From an uncultured Bacteroides sp. (GTDB taxonomy: Bacteria; Bacteroidota; Bacteroidia; Bacteroidales; Bacteroidaceae): a DNA stretch of 11,297 nucleotides. Below, piece after piece: positions 1-7,718 of this stretch. The position numbers and the translations under genes are program-made. Under the pieces are notes generated by a model. It saw only the letters and a program-made list of their open reading frames with translations. It searched no databases and was not told the origin of the DNA. The DNA is taken from positions 1 to 11,297 of the forward strand of contig CAKUYM010000120.1 of assembly GCA_934716785.1 (NCBI GenBank), read 5' to 3'. Numbering within the stretch: the first letter of the stretch is position 1; the number at the start of each line of letters is the position of its first letter.

Positions 1-507
1 AATATTCGCTCTGTCTATAAGACACAGGCCGCCTCTCTGAACTATGCACTCAGTAAAAACCGTGGAATGGAATATGCATGGAAAGTGGAGTTGGATGTGA
101 ACTATACCAAGCAAGATGACAAATATCTGATGCCCAATTCTGTACAAAATGCAGAAAATTTGTCTTTCGCTCTGGGATGGAAAAATAATTTTGTATTGGG
201 CAACAGCATGAACCGTAGACTGTTGGTGGATATCCATGCGGTCTATAACACCAATTTGGGAGGTGAATATGTATATGGTGGCAGCCATTCGGACTATCTG
301 ACTGTGACCGGACTGCAACAAGGACTGACCAATTACTATACCAGCGACTATTACCGTATCGGTGGGGCCGTAACATATTCTCAACAAGTCAAGGAAAACA
401 AACGCATGAACTTGTTTGCCAAAGTTGCGTTCGACCGTGTGCTTACCTCCGACTATGATTATGACGGTCGCACTTATTTATCAATAAGTTTAGGGTGCAA
501 TTTCTAA
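1..507 (+). CDS. Outer-membrane beta-barrel protein, C-terminal end (5' partial)
   Basis: The frame is open from the first base of the window, so only the last 168 residues are visible and the true start lies upstream. The visible part is a series of short amphipathic strands separated by polar turns, for example AWKVELDVNYT, LSFALGWKNNFVL, RLLVDIHAVYN, YYRIGGAVTYSQQ, RMNLFAKVAFD and YLSISLGCNF. It ends in a terminal Phe, the usual signal for insertion by the BAM complex. This fits the C-terminal barrel of a Bacteroidota outer-membrane protein. It could belong to the uncharacterised DUF6850-type barrels or be the end of another barrel family; the visible part does not decide this and no TonB-receptor motif can be checked. 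It is the first visible gene of the operon with the three peptidase-like genes. Its stop codon overlaps a possible ATG at 507 of the next gene (TAATG), which suggests coupled expression. Confidence 0.75.
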   Translation, partial: NIRSVYKTQAASLNYALSKNRGMEYAWKVELDVNYTKQDDKYLMPNSVQNAENLSFALGWKNNFVLGNSMNRRLLVDIHAVYNTNLGGEYVYGGSHSDYLTVTGLQQGLTNYYTSDYYRIGGAVTYSQQVKENKRMNLFAKVAFDRVLTSDYDYDGRTYLSISLGCNF

Positions 508-536
508 TGATATATAATAAAATCCATATTATCGAC

Positions 537-2711
537 ATGCATAAATTAATAACCGGAAGCTTGATGCTCTGCAGCGTTTTATCGCTGCAGGCACAAACGC
601 TTGTCAAACCGGCAATGAAGATAAAAAACTCCTCGTTTGCCGTAATTACAGATAGAGATACGTATCAGGCTTGCGAAACAGAACTCAAGGCCTATCAAGA
701 GACTTTGGGAAAGGAAGGACTGCCTACATTTATTGTATATAATGAATGGAAGACTCCGGAAGATGTAAAGAAAGTGATCAACAAACTCTACAAGAAGAGC
801 AAGTTGGAAGGTGTTGTATTCGTAGGTGAGATTCCCATCCCGATGGTGCGCAAGGCACAACACATGACTTCCGCTTTCAAAATGGATGAAAAGAATAATG
901 CCTGGCGGGACTGTTCAGTACCCAGCGACCGCTTCTATGATGATTTCGATTTGCAATTCGATTTCTTGAAGCAGGACAGTATAGAAAAAAACTTCTTCTA
1001 TTATAACTTGGCTATAGAATCTCCGCAGCGGATACAGTGTGACATTTACTCTGCGCGCGTTAAAGCTATCGATAACGGAGAAAATCCTCATGCGCAAATC
1101 AGCCGCTATTTTAAGAAAGCGATAGCCGAGCATCAGGCAAACAACAGGTTGGATCAGTTCTTCTCATATACAGGAAGCGGCTCTTACTCCAACTCATTGA
1201 CAGCATGGACTCCGGAAGCGTTTACTATCCGCGAGCAGATGCCGGGAGTCTTTGACAAAGAAGGGCGTGCGCGCTTTATCCGTTACAATTTCAGCGACTA
1301 TCCCAAGGATGATATCATCAATATGCTGAAGCGTGAAGACTTGGATTTGTCTATTTTCCATGAACATGGTGTTCCCGAACGCCAATATCTTTCCGGAAGC
1401 CCTGCCACTTCCAGATGGAATGACCATGTAGATGCGATGAAATACTATTACCGTGATGTGGCACGCAGAAAGCAAGGAAACAAGAAAACTTTCGACGAGA
1501 TGCTGGATAAGATGAAAAATACATATGGCTTGGACAGTACTTGGATTGCCGGATATGATGATCCTAAAGTAACCGCAGAAGACTCTTTAGCCGACCTGCA
1601 TACCGGTATTATCTTGCCGGAAGTCACAGAATTCAAGCCCAATAGCCGTATGGTTATTTTCGATGCGTGCTACAACGGCGATTTCCGGGAAAAGGATTAT
1701 ATCGCAGGACGTTACATAATGTCGGAGGGGAAATGTGTGACCACTTTTGCCAACTCAGTCAATGTGCTGCAAGATAAAATGGCCAATGAGATGCTGGGTT
1801 TATTAGGCATGGGAGCGCGGGTTGGCCAATGGGCGCAATTGACCAACATCCTTGAATCACACATAACTGGTGATCCGACTTTGCGTTTCCAATCCATCAA
1901 TGAAGTGGATGCCGATTCCTTGTTCAAACTGCCATACAATGAAGCCCGGGTGTTGGAATTGCTGCAATCGCCCTATGCCGATATACAAAATTTCGCCTTG
2001 CATACTCTTTATCGTAATGGCTATCCGCACATCGCGGACCTGCTGAGAAAAACGTTTGAAACCTCTCCGTTTATGACCGTGCGTTTCACCAGCCTGGCAT
2101 TGCTTGAGAAAGTCAATGACAAAAACTTTCAGGAGGTATTGCCGTTGGCCATCACGGATTCTTATGAATTTATCCGCCGTACATCCGTGCGTATGATGCA
2201 GCATGTAGGATTGAATGAATACGTTTATCCGCAAATCAAGGCATATGTGGAGGATAACCTATCCGAACGGGTGGCATTCGATATCATTTTAGGTCTTCAG
2301 GTCTTTGACGAAGCTGCCGTGCGTGAAGCGATTGACAAAGTAATGGCCGAGACTTATGTACTGTATGGCAAGGAGGAAATGCGTGCGGCTCTGGAAAAGG
2401 CGAATAACAGCCGCAGCATGCAAAAAGAATTATTAGACAAAGGAACCTCTGAACGTTGGCGCATTCTTTATTGCAATTCATTGAAGAATTATATGGCTCA
2501 CACTTACGTGGATGGTCTGTTGGCTTTACTTGCCGATTCCGGCGAAAGTGAAAAGTTAAAAGTCAACTTATTGGAATCCCTCGCTTGGTTCACTCATTCT
2601 TACCGCAAACCGGACATCCTTCAAGCATGCGACCGGTTGAGGAAGGATAAGAACCTGTCTGAAATTCTTCGCGAAGAAGCCAATCGTACGTATTATAGAC
2701 TTAAAGATTAA
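537..2711 (+). CDS. Secreted C25 (gingipain-like) cysteine peptidase with HEAT-like C-terminus, paralogue 1
   Basis: This is a 724-residue predicted secreted cysteine peptidase. Residues 1-20 form a signal peptide (MHKLITGSLMLCSVLSLQAQ). Residues about 33-450 match the layout of the gingipain catalytic domain: a Rossmann-like beginning (SFAVITDRD), GVVFVGEIPIP near 92-101, the SVPSDRFYDDF box near 127-137, YSAR near 171-174, the His box FHEHG at 274-278 with H277 as likely catalytic His, the Cys box FDACYNGDF at 375-383 with C378 as likely nucleophile, and TGDPTL near 444-449. The Cys box strongly resembles the gingipain ACVNGDF motif. Residues about 465-724 are helical and HEAT-like (SPYADIQNFALHTL; LLESLAWF). 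No type IX secretion C-terminal domain is seen. The start at 537 gives the cleanest signal peptide; ATG 507, overlapping the previous stop, is the alternative. Substrate and role are unknown. Confidence 0.82.
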   Translation: MHKLITGSLMLCSVLSLQAQTLVKPAMKIKNSSFAVITDRDTYQACETELKAYQETLGKEGLPTFIVYNEWKTPEDVKKVINKLYKKSKLEGVVFVGEIPIPMVRKAQHMTSAFKMDEKNNAWRDCSVPSDRFYDDFDLQFDFLKQDSIEKNFFYYNLAIESPQRIQCDIYSARVKAIDNGENPHAQISRYFKKAIAEHQANNRLDQFFSYTGSGSYSNSLTAWTPEAFTIREQMPGVFDKEGRARFIRYNFSDYPKDDIINMLKREDLDLSIFHEHGVPERQYLSGSPATSRWNDHVDAMKYYYRDVARRKQGNKKTFDEMLDKMKNTYGLDSTWIAGYDDPKVTAEDSLADLHTGIILPEVTEFKPNSRMVIFDACYNGDFREKDYIAGRYIMSEGKCVTTFANSVNVLQDKMANEMLGLLGMGARVGQWAQLTNILESHITGDPTLRFQSINEVDADSLFKLPYNEARVLELLQSPYADIQNFALHTLYRNGYPHIADLLRKTFETSPFMTVRFTSLALLEKVNDKNFQEVLPLAITDSYEFIRRTSVRMMQHVGLNEYVYPQIKAYVEDNLSERVAFDIILGLQVFDEAAVREAIDKVMAETYVLYGKEEMRAALEKANNSRSMQKELLDKGTSERWRILYCNSLKNYMAHTYVDGLLALLADSGESEKLKVNLLESLAWFTHSYRKPDILQACDRLRKDKNLSEILREEANRTYYRLKD

Positions 2712-2717
2712 CCGATC

Positions 2718-4919
2718 ATGATTAAAAAACTAATATACTTAACATTGCTTTTGCCGTTAGCGGGAAATGCACAAACAACAGTCTTAAAGCCGTCTGTAAA
2801 GCAGCCTACTGCTTTTGCCATCATAACGGACAATCAAACTTATGCAAATACTAAAGAGGCGATGCTTCAGTACAAAACAGCGGTTGAGGGTGATGGACTG
2901 GCTACTTATCTCGTTAGTGGAGACTGGCAAAATCCTGATCAGGTGAAGCAGGAAATTATCAAGATATATAAGGAATGTCCTTCGCTGGAAGGCTTGGTCT
3001 TGGTGGGCGATGTGCCCGTTGCATTGGTGCGCAACGCGCAACATATGACTACCGCATTCAAGATGAATGAAAAGGCATTTCCTTGGGATCAGTCTTCCGT
3101 ACCGACTGATCGTTTTTATGATGACTTGCATCTGAAGTTCGAGTACCTCAAGCAAGATTCGGTAAACCGTCAGCATTTCTATTATAAATTGACGGAAGAC
3201 AGTCCACAGCAGTTGAACCCCACTTTCTATTCGGCCCGTATCAAGTATCCGGAGAAAAAAGGGGGAGATAAATATGCAGCCATTGCCGCTTATTTAAGAA
3301 AAGCGGCTGCCGCCAAAGCGGATAAGGGCAATCAGCTCGACCAGGTATTCTCATTCAATGGCGGGTCCTATAATTCAGACTGTTTGGTGGTGTGGATGGA
3401 TGACGAAAAAGCGTACAAGGAAAACTTCCCGTTGGCTTTTGGCCGTCAAATGGGATTCAAACACTGGAATTTCCGCATGGATCATCCTATGAAATACAGA
3501 CTGTTCAGCGAGTTGCAACGAAAAGACCTCGATGTATTCATGTTTCATGAACACGGAATGCCGACGGGACAGCTCATCAACAATGAAATGGAATGTACAG
3601 ATTTCAGCAGTCGCTATAAGATGTTGAAGAGTACACTGTATAACGCAGTCATGGGGCATGCCGAAAAACATGACAAAGACACCATGCGTATTCAGATGCA
3701 GGAAAAAAGACACGTGAACGAAGTGTTCTTTAAAGATTTGGACAATCCGGAATTTTGGGAGAGAGACTCTATGCACTATGCCGACGAACGTATCGTGACA
3801 GAGGACTTTATGAAGAGAAAACTTTCCACCTATCCGAAAATGGTCATGTTCGATGCATGTTATAATGGCTCTTTTCACGAAAACGACTATATCGCCGGAC
3901 ACTACATTTTCAATGACGGGCTGACATTGGTGGCACAAGGAAATACGCGCAATGTGCTGCAAGACCGTTGGACTATTGAGATGATCGGTCTGCTGTCTCA
4001 CGGTGTACGGGTGGGGCAGTATAACAAACTGATTGCATCACTCGAAGGTCATTTGCTGGGTGATCCGACTTTCCATTTTGCTCCTATCGAGGCCAATACT
4101 CTGAGTGCGGATATGACCATACGCAAGGATGACAAAGCCTATTGGATGAATTTGTTGGACAGCCCCTATGCCGATGTGCAGAGTTTGGCGATGCGTATGC
4201 TGGCTGATGTCGATGTCCAAAAGGAATTGTCTCCGTTGTTTCTGAAAAAATACCAAGAGAGCAATTTCAACACTGTACGTATGGAAGCCATCAAGTTGTT
4301 GAGCCGTTATCAGGATGCCTATTTCATAGAAGCACTGCGCGAAGGGTTGAACGACGCTTATGAGATGGTGGCCCGTCAGAGTGCCATCTATGCCGGATTC
4401 GTTGGCGACGATTCTTTGTTGCCCGTTATTGTGGCGGCATTGGTCGATCATAATGAACGTTTGCGCGTGCAAATGAGTGCCAATAAAGCCTTGGGGCTCT
4501 ATCCGAAAGAAAAGGTTGAAAAGGTGGTAGATGCCTTTTATGCAAATGCCGATCGCTTGAATAAAACCGAAGAAAAGGCGCGGTTGCTGAAAAGTTTGGA
4601 AAGGATGTTTGTACAAGAAGCAAAGACTCACAAAGCTGTGATGGATACGACTGCTCCGGAGGCGGAACGTATCAGTGCTATCCGCACTGTGCGCAACTAT
4701 ACTTTCCATTTTCATGTGGATGATTATTTGAATGTGATTCGCGACATCAACAATCCGTTGGAAGTGCGGGTGGTAATGGCCGAAGCATTAGGCTGGTTCA
4801 CTAACTCCGTGCAACGTCCGCATATCCTCGGAGAGATGAAGGCAATGCAACAGTCAAACGATCTCCCGAAAGAACTGAAAGCTGAAATTGAACAGACAAT
4901 CAAACGGTTGAGTTTGTAA
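2718..4919 (+). CDS. Secreted C25 (gingipain-like) cysteine peptidase with HEAT-like C-terminus, paralogue 2
   Basis: This 733-residue paralogue starts six bases after the previous stop, so the two are almost certainly cotranscribed. It has a signal peptide at about 1-19 (MIKKLIYLTLLLPLAGNAQ). The catalytic landmarks are in the same order as in its neighbours: GLVLVGDVP near 92-100, SSVPTDRFYDDL near 126-137, YSAR at 171-174, FHEHG at 276-280 with H279 as likely catalytic His, FDACYNGSF at 378-386 with C381 as likely nucleophile, and GDPTF at 448-452. The C-terminal half from about 470 is alpha-helical with HEAT-like units (SPYADVQSLAMRML near 482-495; MAEALGWF). No C-terminal sorting domain is present, so a periplasmic or outer-membrane-associated location is inferred. 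The stretch between the His and Cys boxes is poorly conserved with the other two copies. The protein is probably an active peptidase because both catalytic residues are kept; what it cleaves is unknown. Confidence 0.82.
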   Translation: MIKKLIYLTLLLPLAGNAQTTVLKPSVKQPTAFAIITDNQTYANTKEAMLQYKTAVEGDGLATYLVSGDWQNPDQVKQEIIKIYKECPSLEGLVLVGDVPVALVRNAQHMTTAFKMNEKAFPWDQSSVPTDRFYDDLHLKFEYLKQDSVNRQHFYYKLTEDSPQQLNPTFYSARIKYPEKKGGDKYAAIAAYLRKAAAAKADKGNQLDQVFSFNGGSYNSDCLVVWMDDEKAYKENFPLAFGRQMGFKHWNFRMDHPMKYRLFSELQRKDLDVFMFHEHGMPTGQLINNEMECTDFSSRYKMLKSTLYNAVMGHAEKHDKDTMRIQMQEKRHVNEVFFKDLDNPEFWERDSMHYADERIVTEDFMKRKLSTYPKMVMFDACYNGSFHENDYIAGHYIFNDGLTLVAQGNTRNVLQDRWTIEMIGLLSHGVRVGQYNKLIASLEGHLLGDPTFHFAPIEANTLSADMTIRKDDKAYWMNLLDSPYADVQSLAMRMLADVDVQKELSPLFLKKYQESNFNTVRMEAIKLLSRYQDAYFIEALREGLNDAYEMVARQSAIYAGFVGDDSLLPVIVAALVDHNERLRVQMSANKALGLYPKEKVEKVVDAFYANADRLNKTEEKARLLKSLERMFVQEAKTHKAVMDTTAPEAERISAIRTVRNYTFHFHVDDYLNVIRDINNPLEVRVVMAEALGWFTNSVQRPHILGEMKAMQQSNDLPKELKAEIEQTIKRLSL

Positions 4920-4964
4920 ATATAAATAAGTTTATAAATATGACTAAGTTTATAAATATGAAAA
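4911..4964 (+). repeat. Three 18-bp tandem repeats spanning stop codon of one peptidase gene and start of the next
   Basis: Three contiguous 18-base units can be read: AGTTTGTAAATATAAATA (4911-4928), AGTTTATAAATATGACTA (4929-4946) and AGTTTATAAATATGAAAA (4947-4964). The first contains the TAA stop (4917-4919) of the upstream gene. The second and third each carry an ATG (4940 and 4958) in the same frame because 18 is a multiple of three. The spacer has therefore apparently grown by unit duplication, giving the third peptidase gene two in-frame starts. Confidence 0.85.
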
Positions 4965-7150
4965 AATACATCGTTTTGGCTATTACCGCTTTGTGCTTGC
5001 AGAGTATGCAGGCACAAACTATCGTGCGTCCCGGTGTGAAGACGAAGACCACCTTTGCAATTGTAGTAGACAAGAAGAGCTATGAGGAAGCAAAAGATGA
5101 GATTAATGCTTATCGTGCCTGTATAGAAAAAGATGGTTTGGGTGCTTATCTGCTGATTGATGATTGGAAAAGGCCCGAACCGATCCGGACACAACTCATC
5201 CGGTGGCATAATGACAAAAAAGCTCCATTGGAAGGATGTGTATTTATTGGTGATATCCCTATCCCGATGATTCGTGACGCGCACCATTTATCTTCGGCCT
5301 TCAAGATGTCTCCGAAGGCTGACTGGAAGAAGTCAAGTGTGCCTTCCGACCGTTATTACGATGATTTCGGATTGACTTTCGATTACATCAAGCAAGATAG
5401 CTTGAGGCCGGACTATCATTATCTGACATTACGCGCCGATTCCAAACAATATATTTCACCGGACATTTATTCGGCTCGTATCCGCCCGTTGCATTTGAAA
5501 GGGCAGGACCGCTATCAGATGTTGCGTGACTACTTGAAAAAAGTGGTTGCAGAGAAAGAAAAACGAAATGTGCTCGATCAGCTGACTATGGTCCGCGGAC
5601 ATGGCTATAATTCGGAAGATCCCTTGGCATGGAGTGGTGAGCAAATTGCATTGCGTGAACAACTGCCGCAAATGTTCAGACCGGGTGGAACGGTGAAATT
5701 CTATGAATTTGATATGCGCTATCCGATGAAGCCTCTATACTTGAATGAGGTTCAACGTGAGGGATTGGATATCATGCTGTTTCATCATCACGGTGCTCCC
5801 ACCATGCAGTATATTAACGGTTATGAAAATGGTTCAGATATCAATGTGAGTATAGAAAATACCAAAGTATTCTTGCGAAGCAAAGTGCCTTCATACGCAA
5901 AGAAGCATGGACGTGAAGCGGCGATTAAGAAATATGCCGAACAATACGATGTACCCGAAAGCTGGTGTGCAGAGGCTTTCGATGAAGAGAAAATCAAATT
6001 GGATTCTATTGCTAATCGCAATATGGATATTTACACCGAAGATATTCGTTTGTTGAGTCCTCATGCACGATTCATATTGTTCGATGCTTGTTTCAACGGC
6101 TCTTTCCATATGGATGACAATATAGCAGGTTCTTATATATTTAATAAAGGTAAGACAGTTGCCGCTATAGGATGTACGGTCAATACCATTCAGGACAAAT
6201 GGCCGGATGAATTCATCGGCCTGTTGGCTACCGGCATGCGTATCGGACAGTTCATCCGTTTTACTTGCTTTTTGGAAAACCATCTGATAGGTGACCCGAC
6301 TTTCCATTTTACCGATAATGTAGCATTGGGAATGGACATTAACCGCGCTTTGGTTCTGGAAGAGGGAAATATCGCATTTTGGAAGAAACAACTGAACGCC
6401 CCGATAGCTGATATGCAAGCAATGGCACTTCGTCAATTGTCCATGGCTGATTGTGACGGTCTTGTCGAACTGTTGAAGAAGAGCTACTATGAGTCTGATT
6501 ATTTTGTCGTACGACTGGAAGCCTTACGCTTATTGACATTAAACTATCCCACAGAAGCTACTGAAGTGTTGAAAACTGCCATGAATGACAGTTATGAACT
6601 GATTCGCCGTTATGCGATAGAATATGTAGGAAAGAACAGCAATCCGGAATTGCTTCCGGCATGGATAGAAAGTTATCTGCTTCGCGGGTATGAAAACAGG
6701 TATCGTTTCAGATTCTTCAGTGGTATTGATGTCTTTGATCATGGCACGGCTTTGGCTGAATTGGAAAAGCAATCCGCCAATTGGTCATTCTATGATCCTT
6801 CATACATAAAAAAATTGTCGGAATACCTCTCACGCCAGAAAACAGGAATTGAAAAAGATCTTGCAATCTTCAATACTCCGGAGAGCACTACCAAACAGCT
6901 ACTGAGTGAAATAACATCATTCCGTAATAAACCTATCGCCATGGCTGTTGCGCCGTTTCTGAGTGTCGTAAAGGATGAAAATCGGGAGGAGGAGTTGCGC
7001 ATAGCGTCTGCCGAGGCACTCGGTTGGTATAATTTATTTTATGATAAGGCAAGCATTATCAAGGAGCTTGAAGCGTTACGTACTTCCAAGAAGGAAGTGA
7101 TGAATGAGGTTGCTAAGACAATCAATAGATTGAAAGGCAAAAACAGATAG
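4958..7150 (+). CDS. Secreted C25 (gingipain-like) cysteine peptidase with HEAT-like C-terminus, paralogue 3
   Basis: This 730-residue paralogue is the last gene of the operon. The start at 4958 is chosen because it opens directly on a classical signal peptide (MKKYIVLAITALCLQSMQAQ, 1-20); the in-frame ATG at 4940 would only add MTKFIN and looks like a product of the repeat described at 4911-4964. Catalytic landmarks are GCVFIGDIPIP near 93-103, SSVPSDRYYDDF near 126-137, YSAR at 171-174, FHHHG at 275-279 with H278 as likely catalytic His, FDACFNGSF at 375-383 with C378 as likely nucleophile, and GDPTF at 445-449. The Glu between the two conserved His residues in the other copies is His here. 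HEAT-like helices follow from about 465 (APIADMQAMAL near 481-491; SAEALGWY). No C-terminal sorting domain is seen. The gene is followed by 613 bases without a clear gene and no obvious immediate terminator. Confidence 0.82.
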   Translation: MKKYIVLAITALCLQSMQAQTIVRPGVKTKTTFAIVVDKKSYEEAKDEINAYRACIEKDGLGAYLLIDDWKRPEPIRTQLIRWHNDKKAPLEGCVFIGDIPIPMIRDAHHLSSAFKMSPKADWKKSSVPSDRYYDDFGLTFDYIKQDSLRPDYHYLTLRADSKQYISPDIYSARIRPLHLKGQDRYQMLRDYLKKVVAEKEKRNVLDQLTMVRGHGYNSEDPLAWSGEQIALREQLPQMFRPGGTVKFYEFDMRYPMKPLYLNEVQREGLDIMLFHHHGAPTMQYINGYENGSDINVSIENTKVFLRSKVPSYAKKHGREAAIKKYAEQYDVPESWCAEAFDEEKIKLDSIANRNMDIYTEDIRLLSPHARFILFDACFNGSFHMDDNIAGSYIFNKGKTVAAIGCTVNTIQDKWPDEFIGLLATGMRIGQFIRFTCFLENHLIGDPTFHFTDNVALGMDINRALVLEEGNIAFWKKQLNAPIADMQAMALRQLSMADCDGLVELLKKSYYESDYFVVRLEALRLLTLNYPTEATEVLKTAMNDSYELIRRYAIEYVGKNSNPELLPAWIESYLLRGYENRYRFRFFSGIDVFDHGTALAELEKQSANWSFYDPSYIKKLSEYLSRQKTGIEKDLAIFNTPESTTKQLLSEITSFRNKPIAMAVAPFLSVVKDENREEELRIASAEALGWYNLFYDKASIIKELEALRTSKKEVMNEVAKTINRLKGKNR

Positions 7151-7235
7151 ATTTCAGACTCACGTAAAACTATGAATTTTCTTGCGATAATTTAATGTCT
7201 TATCCGCAAACAAGTATTCTTCAATATGCTAATAT

Positions 7236-7331
7236 TTATTCGTCTGACTGTAGTTGTTTTTTCGTCTGACTATAGTCAGACGAAAGAAACACTATAGTTA
7301 GACGCAAGGTTGACTATAGTCAGACGAATAA
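7236..7331. repeat. Nested cluster of palindromic half-sites (TTCGTCTGACTATAGT family)
   Basis: A perfect 24-bp palindrome lies at 7261-7284 with half-site TTCGTCTGACTA. It is flanked by an outer pair of arms, TTATTCGTCTGACTGTAGT starting at 7236 and ACTATAGTCAGACGAATAA ending at 7331, which are inverted relative to each other with one mismatch in these 19 bases. A degenerate inverted copy, ACTATAGTTAGACGCAA, lies at 7291-7307. In all there are two forward and three reverse half-sites within 96 bases. It could be a multi-dimer operator, a REP-like repeat, or a transcription-blocking structure after the peptidase operon. No T-tract follows on the plus strand, so a standard intrinsic terminator is not well supported. 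Confidence 0.85.
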
Positions 7332-7516
7332 AAATATGCATGCGGAGGAACAGATACCTTGGAAAGAAAAACTAAATATATGCCTTTGCGGAGCTAAACA
7401 CGTTCATCCGCGCGGAGCCATACTTATTCCTGCTATTTGCCCCAGAATTTGATCTTCAAAATCCTGCCGGTAGCCAACTTGTCCTTTCTTCATAATATAA
7501 ACACATAGCGAAAAAG

Positions 7517-7524
7517 TAAATTTG
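7517..7524 (+). promoter_or_regulatory. Possible Bacteroides-type -7 box (TAAATTTG)
   Basis: The octamer fits the TAnnTTTG consensus of the main Bacteroidota sigma factor. No TTG-type -33 element is seen at the usual distance, and the stem-loop at 7527-7569 begins at once downstream. If used, the integrase transcript would have a leader of more than 200 nucleotides. Confidence 0.25.
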
Positions 7525-7526
7525 GG

Positions 7527-7574
7527 CAAAGCGTAGCGAATTAGCTGATAGAGCGTTCGTTACGCTTTGTTTTT
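7527..7574 (+). terminator. Stem-loop with T-run, candidate intrinsic terminator
   Basis: The arms CAAAGCGTAGCGAA (7527-7540) and TTCGTTACGCTTTG (7556-7569) pair over 14 bases with one mismatch (a G-T pair in RNA) around a 15-base loop, and are followed by five T residues (7570-7574). On the plus strand this has the form of a rho-independent terminator. It could end read-through from the peptidase operon, act as an attenuator in an integrase leader, or be a recombinase-binding inverted repeat at the left end of the element. Confidence 0.5.
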
Positions 7575-7718
7575 CTATGAGGCAGAGCCAACGAAATGCA
7601 ACCTCTAAGCCAAACGGTGCAGAAGTTCAGTTACCACCTCGTTACTCCCATAACGGGTGCAAATTTCTTGCTAAAAGGTTCTTTTTCTGCGTTTTGCGTT
7701 GATTTACATAGCTGTCGG

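Noticed and set aside
7332..7420. Three copies of GCGGAG (7342, 7388, 7412) considered as a direct-repeat array
   Set aside because: Irregular spacing (46 and 24 bases) and only six bases long; within chance expectation.
7404..7493. Minus-strand frame of 29 codons beginning MKKGQVGYRQDF
   Set aside because: Very short, no recognisable family or clear ribosome site; could be the remnant of a gene cut by the insertion but nothing supports a functional protein.
7577..7702. Plus-strand frame of 41 codons beginning MRQSQRNATSKP in the integrase leader
   Set aside because: No ribosome site of note, right after a stem-loop and T-run, composition like non-coding DNA. A leader peptide is conceivable but unsupported.
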